Assembly (NCBI GenBank): GCA_012295225.1
Contig: WMKK01000002.1
Span: forward strand, 422,858-486,857
DNA length: 64,000 bases
From: Ostreococcus mediterraneus
Taxonomy: Eukaryota > Chlorophyta > Mamiellophyceae > Mamiellales > Bathycoccaceae
Direction: 5' to 3'
The notes beneath the pieces were generated by a model. It did no database searches. It had not been told where the DNA came from and saw only the letters and a program-made list of their open reading frames with translations. The position numbers and the translations under genes are program-made. Shown one piece after another: positions 8,613 to 18,200 of this stretch (position 1 is the stretch's first letter; each line of letters opens with the position of its first letter).

Positions 8613-10124
8613 TTATTCGTCATCGTCGGCGATGAGCGCGCGGCGGAGGTTTTGAAGTTCACGCAACGCTGGGGAGAGATTTTCTCCGACGCTTCGGTTG
8701 TTGTCGGCGGCGCGTCTGGAACGCGTCGCGGCGTCTGGGGTCGGGAACGGCGCCATCGGTCTGTGTGATGATGGTGATGGTGAATATGGCATCGTCAGTG
8801 ATCCATCGATGGAGAGTTTCGAGGAGAGCTCTCGAATGGCGAGCTCGGATTCACGGCGTTTCAAATCCCGTCTCGCGGCGTCGGCGATTTTAGCCGAAGC
8901 GTCGGCTTCTCGTCTGGCGTCAGATGCCAGGCGTGAAATGGTTTCATTCGCGTCTTCGGCTGCCGTGGCGCGAGATAATGCAAGTTTTGCCGTCGTTTCG
9001 GCTTGCGCCAGTCGTAGACGGAACATCTGGGACGCTTCGTCGGCGAGCGCTAGCGCTTCGCGCGTCTCTCGAGCGCTCGCCGCCGCCGCGCCCGCCGAGC
9101 GCTTAAGCGCGAATATCGCATGGTGCACCGCGGATGACACGCGAATCATCACATCATGGTGCTCAACATGATTCTCGCCGCTATTGCACTCGTCGATCCA
9201 CTGCGTGAGCGATTCGAGCGCGGCGTCTGGGTCGCGCAAATCCCGCGCGACATCCTCCCAAGACCTCGGCTCGACGTCTTCGTCGTCGTCTTCCACATCG
9301 ACGACATCCGCCTCGCGCACGCGAACCTTTCCCGCCGAACGCTCGAGCACGACGCAAGCGCGCTCGACAAGTTCTAAAATACAATCCAAAGCTTCGCTCC
9401 GGGCGATGCCCCACGCGAGTGTAACGTCTCGCGCGCTCGCCGCGCTCGCCGGCGAGGCTGCGTCGACGTCGCTCTCGTCGCGCGTCAACGACTCTCGCGC
9501 CGACGCAGGCGACGCAGCCACATCCCCCGTGATCGTCATCGCCATAGACACCGTCGTCGACGACGCCAACTCGTGTCGCCCTAGATTATGATGACGCGCC
9601 TTTTCGCGCGTTAAAAAACGCTCGAGCTCCTCCTTGCGTCTCGCGAAATCGTCCCTCGCGCGCGCCTCCAACATCGCCACCTTTTTCTTCAACGGCACCG
9701 CGCTCGGTGACCGCCCAGGCGTCGGCGCCACGAACGCCTCACCTCCACACTTCACATTCGCATGCTCACACGCGCTCTCCGCCGCCGATAAACGCGCCGT
9801 CGCCTCCGCTAACGCCTCGCGCGCCTCGGCTTCGCTCGCGCTCGTCGCCCCCTCTCTCGCCTTCAGCGCCTCCAACTCCTCCTTCATCGCCGCATTCACC
9901 GCATTCGTCGCGCACAGCGCCTCGAGCGCATCATCCCTCGCGCGTTTCTCCTTCCTTAGCGCCTCGAGCGCGTCGTCCCGCTCGCGTCTCGCGTGTTCCA
10001 CATCCATGCGCGTTTGCGCTTGCACCGCCTCGAGCATGGCATCTCGCGACGCAATTTCCGCCCGCAGCGCCTGAACGCGGCGCTCGACGTCCTCGCGCGT
10101 CGCGCGTGCCGCGCGCGCAGACAT
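8613..10124 (-). CDS. Long coiled-coil protein of unknown function
   Basis: A 503-residue intronless protein. Residues 1 to about 125 form a dense heptad coiled coil rich in Glu/Arg/Ala (for example REDVERRVQALRAEIASRDAM). A short TPGRSPS linker and a second charged helix follow (about 150-175). The middle (about 230-345) contains acidic DVEDDDEDVEP and may be a folded helical part. A second coiled coil runs from about 355 to 440. A Ser/Pro-rich tail ends SPALRELQNLRRALIADDDE. No catalytic motif or membrane segment is visible. It could be a cytoskeletal, tethering or kinetochore-type structural protein, but nothing in the sequence decides this. It is divergent from PET100, 165 bp apart. Confidence 0.7.
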   Translation of the reverse strand: MSARAARATREDVERRVQALRAEIASRDAMLEAVQAQTRMDVEHARRERDDALEALRKEKRARDDALEALCATNAVNAAMKEELEALKAREGATSASEAEAREALAEATARLSAAESACEHANVKCGGEAFVAPTPGRSPSAVPLKKKVAMLEARARDDFARRKEELERFLTREKARHHNLGRHELASSTTVSMAMTITGDVAASPASARESLTRDESDVDAASPASAASARDVTLAWGIARSEALDCILELVERACVVLERSAGKVRVREADVVDVEDDDEDVEPRSWEDVARDLRDPDAALESLTQWIDECNSGENHVEHHDVMIRVSSAVHHAIFALKRSAGAAAASARETREALALADEASQMFRLRLAQAETTAKLALSRATAAEDANETISRLASDARREADASAKIADAARRDLKRRESELAIRELSSKLSIDGSLTMPYSPSPSSHRPMAPFPTPDAATRSRRAADNNRSVGENLSPALRELQNLRRALIADDDE

Positions 10125-10289
10125 CGTTCAACAATCGATGCGCCTGACGCGATCGCCACGAACGCGCGCGGCGGCGACGTCTGGCGTCGTTGACGGTTTA
10201 TGTTCCACTGTGGAACGTTCCCCTCAAAAAGGCATTCGTCACTCCTGTGCGCGCGATTTCACGCCGACGACGCCGCGTGCGCGCGCCCG

Positions 10290-10570
10290 ATGGGTAAACC
10301 CTGGCTCGAAGGGTTCAAGTTTGCCACGTATCTGTCGATTCCGATCGTGTTGACCGTGGCGTTCGCGGCGAACCCGGCGAATTTGGAATCAATCATTCGC
10401 AACGTGCGTGGTTTGTGTGACCGTGTGTGTGTGTGATGTGTCGACTGACGGGTGTTTTTTGCGTCGCACAGCGCGCGTACGTGGTGTATCCGGCGGAGGG
10501 GCCGAAACCGCCGCAGAGTAAGCGCGAGCTTGACGCGTATTTTGCCGCGAAGACAAAGGAAAAGAAGTAA
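10290..10570 (+). CDS. PET100: PET100-like cytochrome c oxidase assembly protein (two exons)
   Basis: Exons 10290-10403 and 10472-10570, joined in phase 0, give a 70-residue protein. The intron starts GTGCGTGG, has a branch motif GACTGAC at about 10444-10450 and ends TTTTTTGCGTCGCACAG. The product starts MGKPWLEGFKFATYLSIPIV, with one membrane segment, then a short basic Pro-rich tail (YPAEGPKPPQSKRELDAYF). That is the pattern of PET100, a small mitochondrial inner-membrane protein needed to assemble complex IV. Similarity is to general layout and the LExFKxxxYLxxPI motif, so a related small assembly factor is possible. Its stop is only 8 bp before the ATG of the next gene. Confidence 0.72.
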
Positions 10571-10578
10571 TCATCGTG

Positions 10579-11982
10579 ATGCTGGCGACGCCGACGCAGA
10601 CGGTTACGTCGTCGCTTCGAGGCGGCGGCTCCAAGGGATCATCGTCGATGACGGTCACGACGCGTACGAGTGTCACTGGGCATGCGCGGCACTCGGTGGT
10701 GCGTCGGCGATGGGTGAGAAGTCACGGCGGCGTCGATGGCGACGACGCGGTCGCGGCACGCGTCGAAAAAGACGCCGAGGAGGACGCGCCCGTCGCCGTC
10801 TTCGTGAATCGAAAATCTGGCGGCCGACGGGGCACGAACGTGCTCAAGACATTGAGAACGTCGCTCAAAGCTCCACACAAGGTGTTTGACACGTCGCAGA
10901 TCGCGCACGCTGAACTCGACGCGCGCACGAGCAAAGTGTTGGTGTGCGGCGGTGATGGCACGGTTGGTTTAGTGAGCGACGCGTTGCGCGAGAAGAATAC
11001 TGGCGCGCTCCCAATGGCGATTCTTCCGCTGGGTACGGGGAACGATCTCGCTCGTGTGTTGGGGTGGAAGAATCAAGACGCGTGGGATGATTTGAATGAC
11101 GAGGAGAAAATTTTAGACGCGCTGCGCTCAGCTGAGCCGTGTGAGGTGGATCGATGGCGCGTAGACATTACCGATAGAAAGCCTCGCGTGCGTTCGAAGC
11201 TGTTTACGAATTATTTGGGAATAGGCGTCGATGCACGCGCGGCACTAGCGTTTCACGAGGCTCGCAAGGTGTATCCTTGGTTATTCGTGCACGAGTTGAC
11301 GAATAAATTGTTGTACGCGGTGTTCGGCAGCCGCGATTTCATCGAGCATTCGTTCGCGCGATTGCGCGATGATTTAGTCGTCACCGCGGATGGCGTAGTT
11401 TTGCAATTTCCCGATGATACCGAAGGAGTGATATTATGTAACATCAACTCGTTCAGTGGAGGAGTAAAAGTTTGGCACGACGACGACGACGATGACGATT
11501 ACTACGGCCGTCGTACGTTTTCGCCGTCTCGAAAGGATGACGGCGTCATCGAAATCGTCGCTGTATCTGGAGCTTTACACCTCGGTCAACTCAATGTCCG
11601 TATGTCGACTCCAGTTCGCATCGCGCAAGCGCGTGATGTGTCGATTGAACTCAAAAGGAAACTCCCTGTGCAAGTCGATGGTGAGCCGTGGTTGCAACGT
11701 CGAGGCCGCTTGGATGTACGATTACAGGACTCTTTCCGCATGCTTAAAAATCGCACCAATGACAACACCAATGCATGTGATGGTAATGGCACTCATCGCC
11801 TGGGCGTTGACAATCAGCGCCCCGCCAGACACACCAACAAGCGCGTCGTCGCGCGACTCGTTTGGGCGGTGATTTCCTTCGCCGCCTTTGTCGCGTGGTG
11901 CGTCGTCGCGCTTATACGCCCATACTTCGCACGTTTAGAGCATAGCATAGTCGCCGTAGTGAGTAATATGTTTCCCTTTTAA
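10579..11982 (+). CDS. Diacylglycerol kinase with C-terminal membrane segment
   Basis: A 467-residue diacylglycerol kinase, which phosphorylates diacylglycerol to phosphatidic acid. The catalytic domain starts PVAVFVNRKSGG; the ATP-binding loop GGDGT is at residues 124-128 and PLGTGNDLAR follows. The accessory domain is recognisable by NYLGIGVDARAALAFHEAR, CNINSFSGG and VQVDGEPW near the end. A DDDDDDD run sits inside the accessory domain (about residue 300). No C1 zinc fingers are present, as in the short plant type. The last 45 residues include one hydrophobic helix (VVARLVWAVISFAAFVAWCVV), so a membrane anchor is likely. The first 60 residues are basic and Ser/Thr-rich. The start is uncertain: the ATG at 10579 is just 8 bp after the PET100 stop, and a downstream ATG is possible. 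Confidence 0.88.
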   Translation: MLATPTQTVTSSLRGGGSKGSSSMTVTTRTSVTGHARHSVVRRRWVRSHGGVDGDDAVAARVEKDAEEDAPVAVFVNRKSGGRRGTNVLKTLRTSLKAPHKVFDTSQIAHAELDARTSKVLVCGGDGTVGLVSDALREKNTGALPMAILPLGTGNDLARVLGWKNQDAWDDLNDEEKILDALRSAEPCEVDRWRVDITDRKPRVRSKLFTNYLGIGVDARAALAFHEARKVYPWLFVHELTNKLLYAVFGSRDFIEHSFARLRDDLVVTADGVVLQFPDDTEGVILCNINSFSGGVKVWHDDDDDDDYYGRRTFSPSRKDDGVIEIVAVSGALHLGQLNVRMSTPVRIAQARDVSIELKRKLPVQVDGEPWLQRRGRLDVRLQDSFRMLKNRTNDNTNACDGNGTHRLGVDNQRPARHTNKRVVARLVWAVISFAAFVAWCVVALIRPYFARLEHSIVAVVSNMFPF

Positions 11983-12190
11983 TTTTGATGCATGCTTTCA
12001 AAGAGTCATGTCTGATGCACTACCGGTAAATAACAATAAAAATTATCTATCATCCCGCCGCCGAAACTTTGGCTGAGTTGACGCTCAACGTGCACAAAAC
12101 CGACGATTCTGAATAAATTAACTCGCTTCGTACGCGTAGGTAATAGTTTTTATTTGAAAATCGCAACACAGCGATTCCTTCGCGCGTAGT

Positions 12191-12580
12191 TCACTTCTTA
12201 GTAAAGTCCTTCGTGTGTCCCGCGCCGCGAACCTTATCGGCGCCGAGCGCCGCCTTGGTCGAATAATACCTCTTCGTCTCCGCCGCTTTCGCAGCTGTCA
12301 CGTTCGCGTGTTTATACACCCGATTCACGGAGATCACGTGATTATTCTTACACACGGTGCTCGCCCTAGGACCGCCGCTGAGCTGCGTCGCGATGCGCGC
12401 TTTGAGCGACGACTTCGTGTGCGCCATGCCGATGTACGCACGCCCACCCGAGAGATTGGCTTGGTACGTGTACGCGGGCGCGGACGACTGCGAGGAGGAT
12501 CCGCGCGCGCGCGAAAACGAGGTCAGCCCGGATGTTGGTTGTTTTGTGCTCGATCGAGCGACGTAGCGCTTTCGTCCCAT
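12191..12580 (-). CDS. Small GIY-YIG-like domain protein
   Basis: A 129-residue protein starting MGRKRYVARSS. After a Ser-rich basic leader (residues 1-35), YTYQANLSGGRAYIGM resembles the two opening strands of the GIY-YIG nuclease fold. It is followed by SLKARIATQLSGG (the conserved Arg helix), TAAKAAETKRYY (position of the metal-binding Glu) and a closing KVRGAGHTK reminiscent of the VRGG motif of stand-alone GIY-YIG proteins in algae and large DNA viruses. No other domain is fused. It could be a nuclease or a degenerate, non-catalytic relative. The AT-rich 3' side and basic product differ a little from the neighbours. An open frame continues 40 codons upstream but uses a non-conserved leader. 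Confidence 0.6.
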   Translation of the reverse strand: MGRKRYVARSSTKQPTSGLTSFSRARGSSSQSSAPAYTYQANLSGGRAYIGMAHTKSSLKARIATQLSGGPRASTVCKNNHVISVNRVYKHANVTAAKAAETKRYYSTKAALGADKVRGAGHTKDFTKK

Positions 12581-12772
12581 GGTCGCGCGGGCGAAAGTGC
12601 GGATGGTTGGTAAATCTAGGCACCCCCGACGCGACGGGGTGGGTCCTCGAGCGTGATATTCAAACATAACAAACATAGGGTACAGTACTGTATTTAACAC
12701 GGTGTAAAAAGCATCTACTGGGAACAGATAAACTTTTTATGTCGACAATTAAAAAATAAAAATGATTGGCTT

Positions 12773-12777
12773 AAAAA
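12773..12777 (-). terminator. Polymerase III terminator of tRNA-Lys
   Basis: On the minus strand T5 lies 15 bases beyond the tRNA 3' end, with a T4 (12785-12782) closer still. Both fit RNA polymerase III termination. Confidence 0.7.
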
Positions 12778-12791
12778 GAGTAAAATATGAA

Positions 12792-12984
12792 TACCCTCCA
12801 TGGGGCTCGAACCCATGACCACACGCTATCGTCTAAATCGCTACAGTACGGGGCACGTGAATCTTTCGACATGTACGTTCCCACCTCCTGCGCGTCTCAG
12901 AGAATAGCTCGACGAAAGTATGAACTCCCGCGACCGCTGTGTCTTCTTAAAAGGCGTGCGCTCTGCCAACTGAGCTAGAAGGGC
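12792..12984 (-). tRNA. trnK-UUU: tRNA-Lys(UUU) with a 120-bp intron
   Basis: Minus strand, 193 bp, giving a 73-nt mature tRNA. The acceptor stem pairs GCCCTTC (12984-12978) with GGAGGGT, using two G-U pairs, with discriminator A at 12792. The D arm is GCTC/GAGC. The anticodon stem pairs CACGC (12958-12954) with GCGTG (12826-12822). The loop C-T-T-T-T-A carries anticodon TTT at 12951-12949. The T arm ATGGG-TTCGAGC-CCCAT is perfect. The intron spans 12947-12828, after position 37, the canonical site of nuclear tRNA introns cut by the tRNA splicing endonuclease. Internal A box (TAGCTCAGTTGG) and B box (GGTTCGAGCC) are present. Confidence 0.93.
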
Positions 12985-13194
12985 CATGAGGCATGCACAG
13001 TATGCACATGTCGTCAAACCCTACTTTTTCTTTCCAGACCGCGATAGAATGTTTACGAGGCAAAAGTTACGGGTAGAATTCCGTCGGTCGCGCGTGCTTT
13101 GGGTGTTCGCGCGGCGCAACCCTCGCGCGCGCGCGTGCGGCACTCGCGCGCCGGGGCATCGCCGCTCGATCGGGCTCGGCCGACGCCGACGAAC

Positions 13195-14016
13195 ATGTCC
13201 ACCGTGTCTCTGAGCGACAGCGCCGGCGCGATCGACGCCGACGCGGCGGAGACCGGTGCGGCGTCGCGCCTCAAGTCTGGCGCGGATGCGTGCGCGTACG
13301 TGTTGGCGCACCAGCGCGACTACTACAAAGTATTAGATGTCTCGCGCAACGCGTCGACGGAGGACATTAAGAAGGCGTATAGGAAACTCGCGCGAGTTTT
13401 GCATCCGGACAAGTGTCAGGATGCGCGGGCGACGGATGCGATGGCGGTAGTGACGAGCGCGCACTCGACGCTCGCGAATGCGGCGCTGCGGGCGGCGTAC
13501 GACTTGTACGCGAGTCGAGTGAACGTGGAGGACGCGTCGAGCGCGTCGTTTGGGGAATGGCAGAGTCGAGAGGGCGCGGCGGTGGTGCATTTGCCCGCGT
13601 GGTTGATCAAGGCGATGTCGACGCCGGTGTTGGGGCAACTTATTAGTATTCTGGCGTTGCTTTTGGCGCTCGCGTTGATTCTGTTGACGCTGGCGTTGGC
13701 GGCGTGTTATTTGTTCATACACATGTGCTTTTGGTTGTTATGTTGCTTTGGGTGTTGCGGATCGTGTTGGCCGAGATATGGCATCGGTGCGCGCGTGCAC
13801 GCCAAGCGTCAAGAACGGTTTACGCAAATGCTCAAGGCGTACGAAAAAGCGACGATGGACGCGGCGGCGGATGGCGCCGACCCCCCGCACCCCACCGTGT
13901 TTTTCGCGCAATGGAACGTCGATAACGAAGAGCCCGATTGGCTCGAGGTCATTCGCCGCGAGGATGAATTAGCAAAGCAGAAGAGCGCCGCTGGGTCGTA
14001 CGGCGCGACGGGATAG
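13195..14016 (+). CDS. Membrane-anchored DnaJ-domain (J) protein
   Basis: A 273-residue J-domain co-chaperone, which would stimulate Hsp70 ATPase activity at a membrane. The J domain spans about residues 40-105 (DYYKVLDVSRNASTEDIKKAYRKLARVLHPDKC when read across), with the essential HPD at 70-72. After it comes a short linker, then about 45 very hydrophobic residues (about 142-187: QLISILALLLALALILLTLA and a Cys/Trp-rich segment), enough for one long hairpin or two membrane helices. The C-terminal 85 residues are polar, with FFAQWNVDNEEPDWLE. The layout recalls ER-type J proteins of the DNAJB12/14 group but lacks their conserved C-terminal domain. The ATG at 13195 is the first in frame. No intron is seen. 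Confidence 0.82.
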   Translation: MSTVSLSDSAGAIDADAAETGAASRLKSGADACAYVLAHQRDYYKVLDVSRNASTEDIKKAYRKLARVLHPDKCQDARATDAMAVVTSAHSTLANAALRAAYDLYASRVNVEDASSASFGEWQSREGAAVVHLPAWLIKAMSTPVLGQLISILALLLALALILLTLALAACYLFIHMCFWLLCCFGCCGSCWPRYGIGARVHAKRQERFTQMLKAYEKATMDAAADGADPPHPTVFFAQWNVDNEEPDWLEVIRREDELAKQKSAAGSYGATG

Positions 14017-14085
14017 CACACATTTTTGTTGTAATTTGTACACAAGTTTTCCTAGCAACCCACACACATCGACGCTCCGCGAATA

Positions 14086-15165
14086 ATGTCGTCCGTGACC
14101 ACGGACGACGACGACGGGGATGGTGACGTCGGCGACGTCGAGGTCTTCGTGTACGTCGCTCGCGCTCCGCTGCACCCGGGTCGTTTCGCGCGCGCGCTCG
14201 CGGACAACTTTACCCACGTTCGCGCGTGCGGCGCATCCATCGCGGGCGCGCGCGCGTCGTCGGCATCATCGGCGTCATCGACGACGTCATCAGTGATATT
14301 CCGAGGCGTGTTTCGCGCCACGGGCGTGGTGTGGATCGCATCGAGGCCGAACGTGTGTGGGACGCTAAGGTTCGACGCGACGGCTGCCGAGGAGGAGGAC
14401 GACGACGACGAGAACGACGACGACGAGAACGACGACGTAGCACCTAGAACAACAATCATTGATGTTGATTGTGGCGCTGGAGATTGGTCATCGTGCGAAC
14501 GCGGTGCGTGCGATCTCCCACCCGGAGCCGACGCTCGCTACGCTGGAGGCGACAGACGACAACACGTCGTCTTTGAAGGTTTCGACATGGATGCTCAAGC
14601 CATCAAGGCGTGTCTCGATGCGTGCTTGCTGACGAAAGAAGAAGATGAAGATGCAATTAATCGCGGCGGCGATGACCGGAGCGATACGGTGTATTGTGCG
14701 AAATCTTGGCCGAGCGCGGCGGACGTCAACGCCGAGGCGGGCGTGGAGGTGGTCGACCGCGCGGCCAAGCACAAGATGTTTTTTCCCACGACTGATGCTG
14801 CGACGACGGCGACGATGGCGAATAGTGCAGCGGTACCCGATGCGCCCACCACCGCATCGGGGTCTGTGATCACACTCGGCGGCGATGTCGGCGTCCTCGT
14901 GCGCGAGGCGTTTGACGCGCCCAAAACGGGCGAGCCGCAATCAAAGACCTTTGCGAGCGACGTCGTCGGTCATTACTTTCCAGACATGCCGTGCCTGCGT
15001 TGTGGCGCCCCGTGGTGGCTGGGAGAAAGTTGGAACTCTACGTGTGCGAATTGCGGCGCCGACGACAGGTGCTACGATGCCAACCAACAACCCTTGCGTT
15101 TGCATCGGCGCAAGTACGGCGAATTCATGCGAGCGCTCGAGCGGTTAGCGCTCGACGTAGAGTAG
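14086..15165 (+). CDS. CobW C-terminal domain protein without GTPase domain, with a zinc ribbon
   Basis: A 359-residue protein. CobW/COG0523 proteins are normally a P-loop GTPase plus a C-terminal CobW_C domain and act as metallochaperones. Here the chain opens directly with CobW_C-like sequence: PLHPGRFARALADN, then VFRATGVVWIASRP, and near residue 170 HVVFEGFDMDAQAIKACLDACLL, matching the domain's closing segment. There is no Walker A or other GTPase motif. An acidic stretch (EEEDDDDENDDDEND, about 105-119) and a second unknown part follow. At the C-terminus C303-x2-C306 and C320-x2-C323 form a zinc-ribbon-like site. A metal-handling or docking role is inference. No intron; the gene is 69 bp after the J-protein gene on the same strand. 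Confidence 0.75.
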   Translation: MSSVTTDDDDGDGDVGDVEVFVYVARAPLHPGRFARALADNFTHVRACGASIAGARASSASSASSTTSSVIFRGVFRATGVVWIASRPNVCGTLRFDATAAEEEDDDDENDDDENDDVAPRTTIIDVDCGAGDWSSCERGACDLPPGADARYAGGDRRQHVVFEGFDMDAQAIKACLDACLLTKEEDEDAINRGGDDRSDTVYCAKSWPSAADVNAEAGVEVVDRAAKHKMFFPTTDAATTATMANSAAVPDAPTTASGSVITLGGDVGVLVREAFDAPKTGEPQSKTFASDVVGHYFPDMPCLRCGAPWWLGESWNSTCANCGADDRCYDANQQPLRLHRRKYGEFMRALERLALDVE

Positions 15166-15267
15166 ACGTTATTAGTCGAGTAGACCGGCTTAGCCGCGTG
15201 CTGCTGCTGTAGTAGTAGTCATAGTGTTACAAAACAAACAAACAAGCGAACAAACGCACACACGCAT

Positions 15268-18200
15268 CTAGAATCCCGCGAAAACATCGGCGCTAAAATC
15301 ACCAGGCGGTTCACTCATCCACACGAAGCGCCCGTTGGCGTCCCGAATCGTCGACACGTCGTCTCGCGAGAGATGATCCGGGAGGAAATGCAACGGCCGA
15401 AGACGCCCAGAAAGCACAGCATCCCAATCAAGTGAGGCGTACCACGGGTGACGCTTGATGGCGTTCACGCCCGGGGCGCGAATGCCTAAACGCAACGCCT
15501 CGTCGCGAACGAATATTTGCGTCAATAAATCGTGCGCGTCGTCATCCATGCGTCGAGGAATAGGAACTTCGGCAAAATCCGCGCGCACGATGCGTTTGTA
15601 TAATTCTCGACGCTGTCGATCGCGGAACGGTGGAAACCCGGCAATCATCTCGAATACTAAAATACCAAACGCCCAAATATCCGCGGCGCGCGTGCACCCT
15701 TGATGTAAAATGAGCTCGGGCGCGAGATAGTCGGGCGTACCGCAAATCGTATACGCTCGCTGGCCCTTTTCGAGCTTTTTCGCAAACCCGAAATCACCAA
15801 TCGTGATCGAGCCATCGGAACGCAGGAGTAAATTTTCGGGTTTCATGTCGCGATAGACGTACCCAGCGTTGTGAATGTACTCGAGCCCGAGCAACACTTG
15901 CGCGGTGTACACCTTGACTTGCCCGATGCCCGGTAAACCGCTCTTGTTGAACAAATCAAACATGTCACCGATGCAATCCTCGACGACCAGGTAGAGCGCC
16001 CAAGGGTCTTGAAACGATGCGAAAAGATTACACACGAATGGGGCGTGACGAAGCTCTTGCAATGCGCGGCGTTCGCCCACGCAGTGTTCCTGCTCGCCGT
16101 TTTCCACGACGGCGGATTTCGGCATGGTCTTAATCGCGCACACTTTACCCGTTTTTTTGTGCTTTGCGCGCAAGACTAAGCCAACCATGCCGCGTCCGAG
16201 GACAGAAACGACGTCGAATTCCCCGAGACTTTTCGACTGAGACACCAATTCGTCGTCGCCGACCAGCGCTTGCGCTTGCGTCTGCGGCGGCGGCATCGAT
16301 GGAGACGACTTCAACTCTGACGCGGACGAACGCGTGGCGAGAGTCGGGCTCAACGCCGACGTCGCTGGTTGTCGACGATTTTCCTCTGTGAGCGTAGACA
16401 AGGCACCGTGCGACGATGTCGTCGGCGGCGATTTCGCCTTGAACATGGGAAACTTGGGCGACGTCGGAGGTCGCTCCGACTTGGACGCGCTCTGGTGGAC
16501 GGTGCTATGGCTACCACTTCTCGTGACGTTTGTGAGCGAAGAAGACGCCGCGAGAGAATCCGCATCAATTCTTGTCGTTGACGTCGACGCTGTTGGCGTC
16601 GATGGCGCGTTGGGCGAGTAACTCCCACTCAACAATAAATTTGGCACCGACGTGACGGCGGACACCGACAAGCTATGCAACGCATTCGTGGACCCACGCG
16701 AACGCGACCCAGGTATCCGTACCGCTCGATTCGACTCGCGCGGGGGTGAAACATCGCCGCCACCCAATTCGACGCTATCCGCACCCACGACGGTTTGAAC
16801 GAAATTTTGCGTGCACGTCAAAATCACGACGTCTGTGATGGCGATGAACACGCCCTTGAGCTCAGTTTGCCCAATCAAAACGTTCTCACCAAAATACCCA
16901 CCGCTTGGGATGCGATTCGCGCTCGTCGTGCCGTTTGCGTTTTTAATCGTTCGTTCAACGATGCCGTCAACGACGAGAAACATCTTTACTTGCATGCCTT
17001 CGCGGTAAATGACTTCGCCCGCGCGGTACGCGCGTCTGCCGCGTTGCACGAGTAATTCGCTCAACGCCTCCAAACTGCTCGCGTCGAATGGTTTGAACAC
17101 CACACACGATGCGATGGCGTCGTATGCGGCTTTACGTGCGGCAGACATGACGTCCCGAATCACCGTAGCGAACACTTTCCGCGTGATACCTAGCAAGACG
17201 CTTTCTTCCTCGGCGACGAGCTTCGCCGTCGAAGGCGTCGATTCCGTGAGCACTTCTTCGCCCCACGCGTCGCCTGGCTTTAAACGATTCGACTTGGCCA
17301 CCGCATCAGGGCTTTCGACTTTTAATTTACCATCGACGACGACGTAAAATGTATCTGCACCTTCGCCGACTTGCATCACGGTGACACCTGCTGGAAATAC
17401 CAACCGCGTCGTCGACCGACTCAACGCTTCGACTAACAATCCCGCGAGACCCGCGTGCCGCACGGCTGGAATCGTTCGCAACGCGGCGGAAAACATTTCA
17501 ATCTCCCACGACTGCGCAGGCGTAGTTTGGTCGATGTACTGTGTGTTACCACTTAAATCACCTGCACCCGGAAGCTCTTGTTCCGTGGGCACAAAGTCGG
17601 CGTCTCGCGGAATTGACATGCGTTGCGAAATCGCCCGACGGTGCCGTCGCGACATCATGACCGCCTTGATCTCCGCCAAGTCCTTCTCACTCACCTTGCC
17701 ATTCGTGCGCATATCTAATAGTAAGAAACAGTTCTCCACCATGTCACCGACGGTGAACAAATTCCCGCGAATCACGCTCACGTCGCGCGCGACGCACGCC
17801 TTGCAAAAATCAGCCATGAGTCCCGGACGGTCGAGCACTTGCATTCTCAACTCGGTGGCGTTCGCCACGACTTCATTATTGAACATTACCCCTCCGTGAA
17901 AACTGAGTTCAACGGAGTCAAACATGCCGTCGCGTTCTTCCTCAAACGCACCGCGCGACGAATTCGTCGTCGTCGTCGGTCGCGCATCGCCTCGCGTCTT
18001 CAAGCTCGCGGCGTCGGATGGCTCGTCCTCGCGCACGACGGCTAACGCGTCCCCAATTGCACCCACGCGCGGCACGCTCGCCGCACTCGCCCTTGCCTCG
18101 ACTATCGCCCGTAAATCTTCCCTCGCCTGCGAGCACTGCTCCTCACTCAGCTTACATCGACTTTCTTCCTCGCACGTGTACAACGCGTACGACACCCGTC

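Noticed and set aside
12191-12580. Homing endonuclease inside an intron or a mobile element
   Set aside because: No intron, flanking repeats or intein features surround it; it stands alone as an ordinary gene.
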